Assembly (NCBI GenBank): GCA_910578995.1
Contig: CAJTSY010000026.1
Location: 1 to 34,393, forward strand
DNA length: 34,393 nucleotides
Origin: an uncultured Acetatifactor sp.
GTDB lineage: Bacteria > Bacillota > Clostridia > Lachnospirales > Lachnospiraceae
Direction: 5' to 3'
Part shown: positions 16,154-24,678 of the stretch, piece by piece
Layout of the letters: every line of letters begins with the position of its first letter
How positions within the stretch are numbered: the first letter of the stretch is position 1
The notes under the pieces: generated by a model
Databases searched by the model: none
What the model saw: the letters and a program-made list of their open reading frames with translations, nothing else
Told to the model about the DNA's origin: nothing
Translations under genes and position numbers: made by a program

Positions 16154-16492
16154 CTACTGCATATCCATCTTCTCCACCAACTTCAGCCCTTCATTCTCTT
16201 TCAGCAGCCCCATATGATGCAGTGCCTGTATACAATCTACATACCCCTGAATGTATGCCCGCAGTTCCTGAGCGGAGGAAAAATCCTCCTGGCATTCTTT
16301 GATTTCCTCCAGTTCTTCTCTCTGCCCTGCAGAAAGCGTTTCCAGAAAATCCTCCCACTCCTGTTCTTTTTCTTTCCATGCTTCCAGTGCTTTCTCATAT
16401 TCCGGGGTCCGCACATAGCTTTCCCTGCTGACGCTCTCTCCGTTTAACCTGCCTAGGAACTCAGCCATTTTTAACCATACATCATTTAACAT
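16154..16492 (-). CDS. Small acidic helical protein (possibly DUF6809-like)
   Basis: 112 residues; ATG preceded by AAAGGAGAG. It is acidic and helical, with a central coiled-coil-like run (residues ~30-80, rich in Glu/Lys/Leu) and an ending (RAYIQGYVDCIQALHHMGLL) reminiscent of a small family I recall as DUF6809. Function unknown. It stands alone between two XRE genes. Confidence 0.6.
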   Translation of the reverse strand: MLNDVWLKMAEFLGRLNGESVSRESYVRTPEYEKALEAWKEKEQEWEDFLETLSAGQREELEEIKECQEDFSSAQELRAYIQGYVDCIQALHHMGLLKENEGLKLVEKMDMQ

Positions 16493-16648
16493 CTCTTTCT
16501 CTCCTTTTCCCGATTTATTTTCTTCATTTCCTTATATTTTTACCCTTACAGCCCATTATACATATCACAGCAGAGTTTTATCAACCATAATCGCTTAATT
16601 ATTCATGTCATAGCAGATAAAATTAGTCCATGATAGGAGGCGGGAGGA

Positions 16649-16993
16649 ATGGATGACTTATTACAACAAATTGGCAGCCGCATATTAAGCCGCAGGAAAC
16701 AGCTCCGCATGACACAGGAGGAACTTGCTGAAAAAGCGGGCATCACCCCGCAGACCGTTTCCTCCGCGGAACTCGGAAAAAAGGCCCTGCGCCCGGAAAA
16801 CATCATCCGAATCTGTTCTGCGCTAGACATCAGCACCGATTACCTGCTGCTTGGCAAAATAAACGACGGCGATCATTCCGTCCTGCTCTCTAAGGTTGCA
16901 GACCTTCCCCCAGTACAATACCGTCATCTGGAGGATATTATCAATAGTTTTATCCTGGCACTTGATGAGCGGGAGGCACAGAGCGGAAAATAA
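16649..16993 (+). CDS. XRE-family helix-turn-helix regulator
   Basis: 114 residues, strong RBS (GGAGGCGGGAGGA). The XRE HTH is textbook: residues ~8-64, with SRRKQLRMTQEELAEKAGITPQTVSSAE, then the ENIIRICSALDISTDYLLLG end. A helical tail follows. It is transcribed toward the ParR gene on the opposite strand and its stop lies 16 bases from parR's. Could control copy number or the partition operon; target unknown. Confidence 0.85.
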   Translation: MDDLLQQIGSRILSRRKQLRMTQEELAEKAGITPQTVSSAELGKKALRPENIIRICSALDISTDYLLLGKINDGDHSVLLSKVADLPPVQYRHLEDIINSFILALDEREAQSGK

Positions 16994-17009
16994 ATCCTCC
17001 CTGTGCTTT

Positions 17010-17414
17010 TTAACTGCTCCGAAATGCCGACATGGTATCTGCAATCAAAGACATTGTCGCCTGATCCATTTCATTCTGCAGCTGCTCTCCGTCCCTTTTC
17101 TTTTCCGGTTTCACAGTTTTCTGTTCCGCCATATGATCTTCCTTTACACCCGCTCCAAGACTACTCTGTTTCGTCGCCCCTGTCCGCCCCAATATCTCCG
17201 CAACGATTTCTTCTATGACCGCCCTGTCCACCGTTTGGGGAACAACGGCATCCGGCGTCTCCGGACAGTTGATATAGTGCAGGACCGCATTGACAATAAA
17301 CTGCGCCTTGCTATGTGGACCCTGTTTTTCCAGCAGGCAGATGACCGCATCATGGGCAGGGTCATTTTCATTGAATTTGATGCTGAACCGCTCCCGGTCT
17401 TTCTTCTCCTTCAT
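17010..17414 (-). CDS. ParR-type centromere-binding protein (partition)
   Basis: From the ATG at 17414 it has 134 residues; GGCAGGTGAG precedes it, and it starts 4 bases after the parM stop. A longer frame from 17456 is less likely. Residues 1-50 (DRERFSIKFNENDPAHDAVICLLEKQG, then KAQFIVNAVLHYI) fit a ribbon-helix-helix DNA-binding region as in ParR/StbB adaptors of actin-type partition. The tail is variable and probably contacts ParM. Call depends mainly on its position after parM. Confidence 0.75.
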   Translation of the reverse strand: MKEKKDRERFSIKFNENDPAHDAVICLLEKQGPHSKAQFIVNAVLHYINCPETPDAVVPQTVDRAVIEEIVAEILGRTGATKQSSLGAGVKEDHMAEQKTVKPEKKRDGEQLQNEMDQATMSLIADTMSAFRSS

Positions 17415-17418
17415 AGGC

Positions 17419-18333
17419 TCACCTGCCTGCCGTTTCCATCCGGTAAAGGAACTCATACCCTTTTGCGTTGGCGCTCACATCCTCCACAAACAAAGCGTTC
17501 CTTACCTTCCCGGAGTTCTCGATCTGCCTGCGCAGCAGCACTGCCCCGCCACCCACAAATACCACTCTGCCGGAGGACAGGTCCAGCATCCGCTCCCTCA
17601 GCCCGTTTGTCAGATCATTGACGAAGCCCTGCGCCATCCGTTCCACCAGGGCGGACACCTCAGGGGCGTAAATGCCTGACTTTCCTCCCAGAATACTGTC
17701 AATGTCCGTTTCGTCAAGTAGAATGTCAAACTCCGAGTTCGCCTTTGTGCGGATCTGGTTATAGAGCACGATCACTCCGTTCTCCAACGAGTCACACACC
17801 GCCAGATCCGCACGCCCGGAACGCATCATCAGATAATCCGCCGTAAAGCCCCCGATATCCACGATCAGCACCTTAGGGCTCTCCACCAGCCTGTCCATCA
17901 TGGTGACTGCCGCCGCATAAGCCTGGGGATAACAGCGCACATCCTCAATGTAAACCGCATGGTTCTTTCCCCGATAGTTAAATTTTACCACGCCCCGGTC
18001 AGAAAAATACCGGATGAATGCCTGGTGCTGCGCCCCGTAATGCGCAGGCGGCAGCCCCACCGCAAGCCGGATGCGCTGCGGCATCTCCCCATATATACCC
18101 TTGGCCTGGAGCTCCTGGGCGATCCCGAACAGGGTGAGGATAAAGAAACGGTCGTCCTCAGTCTTGTCCCTTTTGTACGGAATACGCTGGTTTGACAGCG
18201 TATAGTACCTGTCCCGATACATCAGGATGTTACTGCCAAAGGGTTTCGTGCTGCTCTCCGCCAGCCCGGATACGAAGGGCGGGCAGTTGACGGTCTTCAT
18301 CTGTTTGTTTCCATGGTCGATTGCGATCAACAT
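17419..18333 (-). CDS. parM: ParM/StbA-type actin-like segregation ATPase
   Basis: 304 residues, RBS GAGGAGG. Actin-fold signatures are visible: phosphate-1 loop IAIDHGN (3-9), phosphate-2 VDIGGFTADYL (~168-178), adenosine loop VFVGGGAVLL (~258-267). ParM filaments push plasmid copies apart when bound through ParR at a centromere. Its presence argues for a plasmid or a mobile element with an extrachromosomal stage. The upstream 180 bases hold several inverted and direct repeats, a likely parC centromere. Confidence 0.85.
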   Translation of the reverse strand: MLIAIDHGNKQMKTVNCPPFVSGLAESSTKPFGSNILMYRDRYYTLSNQRIPYKRDKTEDDRFFILTLFGIAQELQAKGIYGEMPQRIRLAVGLPPAHYGAQHQAFIRYFSDRGVVKFNYRGKNHAVYIEDVRCYPQAYAAAVTMMDRLVESPKVLIVDIGGFTADYLMMRSGRADLAVCDSLENGVIVLYNQIRTKANSEFDILLDETDIDSILGGKSGIYAPEVSALVERMAQGFVNDLTNGLRERMLDLSSGRVVFVGGGAVLLRRQIENSGKVRNALFVEDVSANAKGYEFLYRMETAGR

Positions 18334-18372
18334 AGTTTTTTGCCTCCTCTTTTTGCGTTTTATCCCCCTGCA

Positions 18373-18470
18373 TATCGCAGGCTTCTCCTGCGATACTGCC
18401 TGAATAAGAAGTTGAAAGTTTCTTTTTTCAACTTATATATATCCTTTACGCATGGATTACGCATTTTTTC
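18373..18470. repeat. Repeat cluster upstream of parM, candidate parC centromere
   Basis: A 9-bp perfect inverted repeat (TATCGCAGG 18373-18381, CCTGCGATA 18387-18395) is followed by GTTGAAA/TTTCAAC (18411-18417, 18426-18432). TTTTTTCAAC then occurs twice and TTACGCAT twice between about 18423 and 18473. Clustered repeats immediately before parM are where actin-type systems keep their centromere and operator. Confidence 0.5.
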
Positions 18471-18499
18471 AACACAGCGGAAGAAAAAGGTCAAAAAAA

Positions 18500-18526
18500 C
18501 AGCAGACCACATTTCATGATCTGCTG
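18500..18526 (-). terminator. Intrinsic terminator after the Rpn remnant, upstream of parM
   Basis: A 10-bp stem with one G-U pair (18500-18509 with 18517-18526), followed on the minus strand by seven Us (18499-18493). It overlaps the end of the remnant. If active it would cut the long operon off from parMR, which would then need its own promoter. Confidence 0.7.
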
Positions 18527-18792
18527 CTTTCTGTTCTAACTGTACGGCACTGAAAGCTATGCCAGAGCCGGCTCCCGCTTTTTATGATAGCCTTTATTTC
18601 CTCGACACTCTTTTCAGTCACTTCCGTTATCTGCTCCAGTGTAAAGCCCTTCTTATACATATTCATGATGATTTCTGCCTGCGCATCTTCCCTTGCATCT
18701 TCTCTGATTCCCTGGCTCAAGTTACACATAACCTGCCACTTCCTTTCCTCACTTTTAGTATACCCCAGCTCTGCCGGGTAATCAAATAAATT
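18514..18792 (-). pseudogene. C-terminal remnant of an Rpn-family (PD-(D/E)XK) nuclease/transposase
   Basis: The frame reads LFDYPAELGYTKSEERKW up to MCNLSQGI, then REDAQAEIIMNMYKKGFTLEQI and KSVEEIKAIIKSG. The intact Rpn-family gene at 30548 has the same C-terminal pattern (MCNLSQGI, AKIIMNMHKKGYTPEQI, TIDEVEGVI). Only about 90 codons remain and no catalytic part or start is present, so this is a degraded copy of a related gene. It begins right after the stop of the upstream gene. Confidence 0.75.
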
Positions 18793-18794
18793 TT

Positions 18795-19427
18795 TCAGGT
18801 GTGCATCCCATAACAGGCTTTCTTAAAATCCTCCTGTCCGTGCAGGATGATCCCGCCGCAGATGCCATTCCCGTTTAGGCGTTCCTCCCGAAAGAAAAAG
18901 CTGTAAGGGACAAAATCGTCATACACCACGATCCGCCTGCTGCCTTTCCAGGAAAAATGATTGTTGAGGAATTTCCCCAGCTTTTTCCGCTGCACTTTCC
19001 TTTCCGCAACTTCCCGCAGGTTCTTCCTGCTCTGGAACTCAATTCTGGGCGTTCTCTTCTCATCCACGGACAGCATCCCTACGCCTGCGCCGCCAAGTTT
19101 CCTGCTCTCTTCCAGTTTCTCCTGAAACTGCCTGTACGGAAGGTGCAGAGTTTCCTCCCTTCCCACAACTCTCCTGCCCCCGCTGTCACTCAGCCAGGTA
19201 AAATCAACCGTCAGCACATCCGCATTTTGTTCCTTAGCAGACCGGCCAAGCCGCAGCTCCGCAAAAGAATGGATGTCGGAAACGATAGTATGCCGTTTTG
19301 CCTCCAAAATCTGCAGTTCCCTGACGGATATGCTGAACCTGTGGGGAGAACGGAACCCTCTTGATACCGTCCACAGAAAAACACAGTCCTCCGATGCCGA
19401 TAATTTTACCATTGTCCTCTGTCCCAT
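18795..19427 (-). CDS. Unknown protein of the maintenance operon
   Basis: The ATG at 19427 (MGQRTMVKLS) has GGGAGGAATATC in front and is preferred over the longer frame from 19460; 210 residues. No signal peptide or membrane segment. N-terminal beta-strand-rich part, then a basic stretch (RKNLREVAERKVQRKKLGKF, about 144-163) that could contact nucleic acid, and a C-terminal region with VVYDDFVPYSFFF. I do not recognise a family. Its place just after pcfJ suggests a role in the same DNA-processing set. Confidence 0.6.
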   Translation of the reverse strand: MGQRTMVKLSASEDCVFLWTVSRGFRSPHRFSISVRELQILEAKRHTIVSDIHSFAELRLGRSAKEQNADVLTVDFTWLSDSGGRRVVGREETLHLPYRQFQEKLEESRKLGGAGVGMLSVDEKRTPRIEFQSRKNLREVAERKVQRKKLGKFLNNHFSWKGSRRIVVYDDFVPYSFFFREERLNGNGICGGIILHGQEDFKKACYGMHT

Positions 19428-19451
19428 GATATTCCTCCCTTTCAAAAGCCA

Positions 19452-19470
19452 GGCATCCATTGTGGATGCC
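19452..19470. other. Intergenic hairpin before the unknown gene
   Basis: GGCATCCA (19452-19459) and TGGATGCC (19463-19470) form an 8-bp stem with a 3-nt loop between pcfJ and the next gene. It has no U-tail, so it may be a stability or processing signal within the operon. Confidence 0.45.
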
Positions 19471-19481
19471 CGGCAGCCTCT

Positions 19482-21479
19482 TTATGCGGCCTGCTGCATG
19501 GCAGGTGCCGCAAGAACCCTTTTCTTCCACTGTTCCATAAACTTCTTTACTTTCGGGGTAGGGGGATCATTTTTCATGCCCCGCACCTGGACGACTTCCC
19601 GTTCCCTCACTTCGATGGTGTAAAAGGATTTTGATTCATCCGCACACTGCCGCAGGAACAGGATAACGCACTCCTTTCTTGCGACACGGTCCACATATCC
19701 CCCGACACAGTGGTGCAGCGTATTGCCTTCTGAAATGATCTCATCCGGCGTGGCGGGATACAGGATCTTCATCCCGTCCATCTCAAAATCCATCTGCCCC
19801 GCAATGTCATGGTACGCCTTCTTAAAATCCCGGCGCACTTTCGCATCTGCTTTCATCCTGATCCGGTGCGCGACCTTGTCATGGGACTTCTGCAGATCCT
19901 TCGGGTACAGCACAAAGCTGTTGCGCATATCATATTTCTGCTTCACGCACATCTCCAGATAGTCCCTGTATTCGCTGACAAGAGCCTGCATGGAAGGATA
20001 CCTCTGTGCGCCGGACTTTGTCTTCCGCAGGGACAGGAAAGAATACTGGCTGTCCATGTAACGCATCAGCCTGTGGGGCGTGATGTGTGCCAGTATCTTC
20101 AGGACATCCCTTTCCACCTTGTTACCCATCTGCCAGAGCAGCAGTTTCTGCCGATCCTTCAGATTCAGCCGGCAGTATTCCCTGAAGGTGCCCAGAACAG
20201 CAAAATCAGGATCCAGATGCCTTAAAAACGGGACATCCTCCGCCATCACCCCCAGCAGCCTGTGGGTCCTGTCCTGCGTCTCATCCAGTTCACAGCTCTG
20301 GTATCTGCTGTAAGCCAGGCCCGTTGCCAGCCTGAAGAAACCTGTTTTTATCAGGTGTTCAAACTTCGGATGTTCAAGATAGGCAGACAGGAATGGCTCC
20401 ATCTCCATTTCTTCAGGATAATGCCCGTAATATGCCTTGACCGGGCAGTACTGCCAGGGCGTGCCCTCCAGTTCTTTTGGAAGGTTGCTGCAATAGACAT
20501 GCCCACACTGGTCTGCCTCAAAATTATACTGCCAATGGCAGAATACCGGCCGGACTCCGTGCCTCCAATTGGTCAGCAGCCCGCCATAAGACTCATAATA
20601 TGTTTCACACCTGATGCCTCCCGCTTCCTGTTTCTTGACAAACAAACGGGCATTTTCACAGATGATTTTTTCAGGGAGGTCATCCGTTTTATAGATGTAA
20701 TAACACTTCACGATCCGTATGACTACTTCATCCGACCCTGTCTTCTGGAGCACCTGGCAGGTTTTACGGTCACGCAGGTATCCCCTGCGCCCCCGCGCTT
20801 TCATCGTCACCTCCCGGCCACAGCCAGGACAGACTGCCTTCCTGTTATGCCTTGCCCCGGCGATCTCCACCTCCTTCCCACAGGAAGAACACATTCCTTT
20901 TACCATTTTCCTTCCTTTTTTATAATCATAAAAAAAGTACGCAGGCATGACATTGTAATGCAGCCACTCCCCTATGTCCTGCGGGAGCGGCTGCAGCGCC
21001 TCCATGCGGACAAGTATCTCCTGCTCCTTCCGGCGCTGCCTTTCCATCCTTCTCTGCTGCTGTATCCTGGACTGTGCCCACTCCAGGGAATGCAGCCCTT
21101 TTTTCTCTTTATCCCTGAGGGACCTCTGGATGCGTTCCTCATCCTTGGGGCTGAAAAAAGCGCATTCCCTCCTGAACGGCCATCCTGCGCCCAGATCATT
21201 AAACGCCGATACCCTCCATGCGGCCGTGCCATCCTCTTTCCTGGCAAGCGTCACGAAATCGTCCCTTCCCTGAAAGACGGTAAACTTCGGGCGAAAATCC
21301 CCCTCCGTAACATCTTCCTGCGGATAAACATACAGGATAAGGACCCTATGGTGGTCTATGACCCTGACTGCCGTGCGGATAATGTATGCAATCTGTTCCG
21401 CATAAAGGAGCCCGTTGCTTTTCGGGATTTTCAACTCCTGGTCTGCATATTTCCGGCATTTTCTTCTGTCCAGTTTCAT
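19482..21479 (-). CDS. PcfJ-family protein
   Basis: 665 residues. A zinc-ribbon-like pair of Cys-x-x-Cys motifs (Cys197/200, Cys217/220) and the C-terminal block HHCVGGY (589-595) followed by ILFLRQ, SFYTIEV and QVRGMKND mark the PcfJ family, known from conjugative plasmids such as pCF10; its biochemical role is unsettled. Residues ~110-165 form a charged helical segment. The ATG overlaps the pcfK stop by four bases (ATGA), so the two are translationally coupled, as often seen for PcfK/PcfJ. Confidence 0.85.
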   Translation of the reverse strand: MKLDRRKCRKYADQELKIPKSNGLLYAEQIAYIIRTAVRVIDHHRVLILYVYPQEDVTEGDFRPKFTVFQGRDDFVTLARKEDGTAAWRVSAFNDLGAGWPFRRECAFFSPKDEERIQRSLRDKEKKGLHSLEWAQSRIQQQRRMERQRRKEQEILVRMEALQPLPQDIGEWLHYNVMPAYFFYDYKKGRKMVKGMCSSCGKEVEIAGARHNRKAVCPGCGREVTMKARGRRGYLRDRKTCQVLQKTGSDEVVIRIVKCYYIYKTDDLPEKIICENARLFVKKQEAGGIRCETYYESYGGLLTNWRHGVRPVFCHWQYNFEADQCGHVYCSNLPKELEGTPWQYCPVKAYYGHYPEEMEMEPFLSAYLEHPKFEHLIKTGFFRLATGLAYSRYQSCELDETQDRTHRLLGVMAEDVPFLRHLDPDFAVLGTFREYCRLNLKDRQKLLLWQMGNKVERDVLKILAHITPHRLMRYMDSQYSFLSLRKTKSGAQRYPSMQALVSEYRDYLEMCVKQKYDMRNSFVLYPKDLQKSHDKVAHRIRMKADAKVRRDFKKAYHDIAGQMDFEMDGMKILYPATPDEIISEGNTLHHCVGGYVDRVARKECVILFLRQCADESKSFYTIEVREREVVQVRGMKNDPPTPKVKKFMEQWKKRVLAAPAMQQAA

Positions 21480-22921
21480 CCTGCCTTCACCTCCTGTGCC
21501 ATAAGGTCATTGAGCGACATCTGCCCCAGGAAGGACATCTGACCGTCAGCCTCCTGCCCTGGTTTTTCCGCTTTTTTATCCGCCGGTTTTGCGGCTGTGG
21601 ACTTTTTTGCTGCAGACTTTTTCTCAGCAGTCTTTTTGGCCTTTGCCTTAGAACCGCTCTTTCCCACATAAGGCCTGGACTCAAATTTTTCTTCTTTTTC
21701 CTGGTCCTCTTCCGCATCCAGATCACGGAAATATTCCTCCGCCCACTGGTAGCATAGATCGTCCGGCACATCGCTTCCATATACCCCGTTCTCCGGCTTG
21801 ATGTCATTATCCTCCATCTCCTGCTGTATAAATTCTTTCGCCTTGCGGTTGATATAATGGAAACAGTGGATCATGTTCTTGCGGGGATGCATCACCATGC
21901 GGGCAAATCCAGGCTCCTCCAGGCAAAGGGTCTGGATGTACTCTGCCACGCAGTCCTTCATGTTCCTGCGGGTCAGTTTTTCCGTTTCCGCACCTACCTG
22001 TTTCATGGCCGCCGACACAGCGGCATCATCACTCATATTGGCAAGCTGGTCCAACTTCTCCTGTTCCGCCGCCTTTTTAGCCTGCTGCTTTTCTTCCCAT
22101 TCGGCCTTCCGTTCCGCCTCTGCGGTCTCATGCTTTACGCGTCTGGTTTCCTCGTCGTCCTCCTTGTCGGCATCCGGCACCGCCTCTGCTGTTGGTATCT
22201 CTGTCCCAGCTGTTTCTGCCCCTGCTGTTATCTCTGTCTCCGCTGTTTCCATATCGGCGGTCCCCGAGTCTGCCATTTCGGAATCTGCCTCCTGACCTGT
22301 GACTTCCGATTCTGCCGTCTCCAAATCTGTGGCTATCGGTTCTGCTGCCTGTTGTTCTGCAGTCCCCAGCTCCACCGTCTCCTGATCTGTATACCCCATT
22401 TCCGCTGTCTGCGGCCATACAGCCTCCTGTCCTGCAGCTGATGCAAGGACTTCCATTTCCTGAGGCAGCACCTGCCCAGGTGCCACAGGCAGGGCATCTG
22501 CTTCTCCCATGTAAAGCCCTGCACCGGCTCCTGCCGCTGGCTCCTGATAAGGCACTGTGAAAAAATTTCTCGCTCCATACATATTGCCGTCTCCTGCTGT
22601 CTGCATTACAGTCGCCTGATATGATCCGACAGGGAACTCTGCCACACAGCCCACATTATTATAATTACCTGTCTGTCCTGCCGGAAACCCTGTCGCCCCT
22701 TGCGCATTGTCATACCCGCCAGCCTGCATCACGGTTTCCTGATAAGCTCCGGCAGGGAGCCCTTCCGCTCCCTGCGCCTTTCCATACCATGCGGGCCCGG
22801 CCGCTGGCTCCTGATAAGGCATTTCTGTATAGCCTTCCCCCTGAAACTGGCTGCCCTCTTCAAAAGGGGATGTCCCCTCCAAAGCCTGAAATCCTCCGTT
22901 GTTTTCTGCATATATATCCAT
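21476..22921 (-). CDS. PcfK-family protein with long repetitive N-terminal extension
   Basis: 481 residues; RBS AAAGGAG. The PcfK core is residues ~318-402 (RRNMKDCVAEYIQTLC, MIHCFHYINRKAKEFI, CYQWAEEYFRD); PcfK proteins are normally near 130 residues. Here there is an extra N-terminal ~250 residues with repeats (PYQEP at 35 and 124, YQxTVMQ at 60 and 101), then a Glu/Ala/Thr-rich run, a charged coiled coil (~255-290), and after the core a Lys/Ala tail. The very end has QMSFL and QMSLNDL, which resemble sliding-clamp-binding motifs. Confidence 0.75.
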   Translation of the reverse strand: MDIYAENNGGFQALEGTSPFEEGSQFQGEGYTEMPYQEPAAGPAWYGKAQGAEGLPAGAYQETVMQAGGYDNAQGATGFPAGQTGNYNNVGCVAEFPVGSYQATVMQTAGDGNMYGARNFFTVPYQEPAAGAGAGLYMGEADALPVAPGQVLPQEMEVLASAAGQEAVWPQTAEMGYTDQETVELGTAEQQAAEPIATDLETAESEVTGQEADSEMADSGTADMETAETEITAGAETAGTEIPTAEAVPDADKEDDEETRRVKHETAEAERKAEWEEKQQAKKAAEQEKLDQLANMSDDAAVSAAMKQVGAETEKLTRRNMKDCVAEYIQTLCLEEPGFARMVMHPRKNMIHCFHYINRKAKEFIQQEMEDNDIKPENGVYGSDVPDDLCYQWAEEYFRDLDAEEDQEKEEKFESRPYVGKSGSKAKAKKTAEKKSAAKKSTAAKPADKKAEKPGQEADGQMSFLGQMSLNDLMAQEVKAG

Positions 22922-22940
22922 ATCTTTCTCCTTTCAGAAA

Positions 22941-22977
22941 AAGGGCACGGAACAGTATCTCCCTGATCCATGCCCTT
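22941..22977. other. Intergenic hairpin before pcfK
   Basis: AAGGGCACGG (22941-22950) pairs with CCATGCCCTT (22968-22977) with one G-U or mismatch position, 17-nt loop. There is no U-tail. With the 19452-19470 stem it suggests that genes in this operon are separated by mRNA structures. Confidence 0.4.
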
Positions 22978-23010
22978 GTAAATGTATTGTGCCTCCATGC
23001 AGGATTCAGC

Positions 23011-24636
23011 TTATTGCCCAGCGCCCTCCTGTTCCCGTCCCGGCATTGGTTTTGCCAAAAAAGGTGAAAAGCGCACGGGCTCAAAGCCTCCCTTGTCCAC
23101 ATAGTAATAGCTGCGTTTCCCTTCATCATACAGTTCCAGCACGTCAGAGGGCGCTACCTGCCGCCCCCTGTAGCCTTCCGGCATGCTGTCGCTGAACGCA
23201 TCCCTGATCCGCTCCAGCCTCTCCCTGTCCGTGCTGTCTGCAGGACAGGGCAGCCCGGAATCCCACACCAGGCGGTACTGCCCTGCGGGCGGCTGCTCAT
23301 ATCCGGCCTTATGCAGTTCCTTTATCCCTTCAAATGCAAAGGGGATCGGTATCTGTTCCCTGCCAAAGTCCAGCTGGTAAATGCGGTATCTCTGCAGGAA
23401 ATTCCTGGTTTCCTGTTCCTCCTTAAGGGTACTTGCATCCCCTGGGTCTTTCTTTTCCTCCTCTCTCTGCCTTTCTTTTCTCCTGAGTGCCAGCCTCCAG
23501 TCGTCTATGCCCTTATAATTCGGGTCCCAGGCCAGGCGGCGGCACTCCATCCCATGCTCTCCTGCCATTAAATATATCCTGGAGCTTCCCTTTGCGGTGT
23601 TGGCATTCCTGTATTTGTCCATGTCCTGGGCCTCAACAATCAGTTCCGTGCCCTCAGCGGCAAGCATCCTGAATATCCCGCCAAGCGCACTTACGTTGTT
23701 TGCCCCTGCCGTCGCCACAAAGGAACGGTTCATCAGGCAGTGGGCAATGTCCGCTTTCAGCAGCCCTTCCGTCACATAGACCGTCCTTGCGGGGAATTTC
23801 CCCACAAAATGCACCGGGCTTCCGGAAGTGGCGCCCATCTCCTTTGAGGATGACGAGAGCCAGATGTACTTTGCCCCCGCCTTGTCCGGCGGGTCGTCCT
23901 TATCCCTGATGGGGACATCCAGCAGGATCTGCGCCCCGCGGATCAGCCCGTCCCTGCCCACCGCAGGTATCAGGATGCCTGACGTCCTGCTGGTGAATTT
24001 TACGGTCCAGTAGCCTTTTTCGTGCCTGTAAAATCCCGGCACGCCCGCCACGGTGCAGCCCTGACTGATCAGTTTTTCCGTCAGGGAGCGGCACAGGAAA
24101 TAGGGCGGCGTGCTCCTGAACCCGAACTGCCTGATCTGTTCCTCCGTAAGCCCCCGCTTTTCAGACCGCAGATGGCTCCGGTGGGCAGGCGACAGGGTAA
24201 GCATCTCAAACAGCCGTGAAAATGTCCGGTGGACTTCTTCCGCACTGGCCCGTGGCGACTGCTGGATGCCCCCCTGCCCCTGGCCGGGGGCTGCGGCTCC
24301 CGAAACAGGTGCCGCAGCGGATACTGCTGTCATTCCATGATCCCCGCCTCCCCAGGATGCCTCCCCTGTGGAGAGGGCGTCCCATATTTCACGGTATGCC
24401 TGGGAATTTGTCATGTTGTTGAGCCTTGCGTACAGGGCGAGCATCCCTCCGGATTCGCCGCAGTAATTGCACCGCCATACGTTCCTGCCAAAATTCACAT
24501 TCATCCTGCCCCGCTTATCCCCGCAGAACGGACAGTCCACATAGGCACTGTCCGCCAGCCTGCGGCGCACGTTCAGCCGGAGCAGCTCCACCACGGCCAT
24601 GATCCCAAACGGGAACCCTTGCGGCTGAGAGTCCAT
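23011..24636 (-). CDS. DnaG-like primase with CHC2-type zinc finger and Toprim-like domain
   Basis: 541 residues; strong RBS (AGGAAGGAGGG). The N-terminal zinc ribbon has CPFC (Cys35/38) and CNYC (Cys56/59) with the NVNFGRNVWRCNYCG pattern of CHC2 primase fingers. A Gly/Ala/Gln-rich linker (~95-130) leads to a Toprim-like segment: TVYVTEGLLKAD (Glu290) and later EAQDMD (Asp338/340), which fit the Glu and Asp-x-Asp of Toprim folds (also described as DUF3854). It should synthesise primers for element replication or transfer. It sits between the annealing-like and pcfK genes. Confidence 0.8.
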   Translation of the reverse strand: MDSQPQGFPFGIMAVVELLRLNVRRRLADSAYVDCPFCGDKRGRMNVNFGRNVWRCNYCGESGGMLALYARLNNMTNSQAYREIWDALSTGEASWGGGDHGMTAVSAAAPVSGAAAPGQGQGGIQQSPRASAEEVHRTFSRLFEMLTLSPAHRSHLRSEKRGLTEEQIRQFGFRSTPPYFLCRSLTEKLISQGCTVAGVPGFYRHEKGYWTVKFTSRTSGILIPAVGRDGLIRGAQILLDVPIRDKDDPPDKAGAKYIWLSSSSKEMGATSGSPVHFVGKFPARTVYVTEGLLKADIAHCLMNRSFVATAGANNVSALGGIFRMLAAEGTELIVEAQDMDKYRNANTAKGSSRIYLMAGEHGMECRRLAWDPNYKGIDDWRLALRRKERQREEEKKDPGDASTLKEEQETRNFLQRYRIYQLDFGREQIPIPFAFEGIKELHKAGYEQPPAGQYRLVWDSGLPCPADSTDRERLERIRDAFSDSMPEGYRGRQVAPSDVLELYDEGKRSYYYVDKGGFEPVRFSPFLAKPMPGREQEGAGQ

Positions 24637-24678
24637 TGCCCGCTCCCTCCTTCCTTTCTGCCATCCTCAGGCCCTGTA

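Noticed and set aside
20262..21542. 426-residue plus-strand open frame
   Set aside because: It is antisense to pcfJ, whose motifs are clear; GC-biased codon positions create the shadow.
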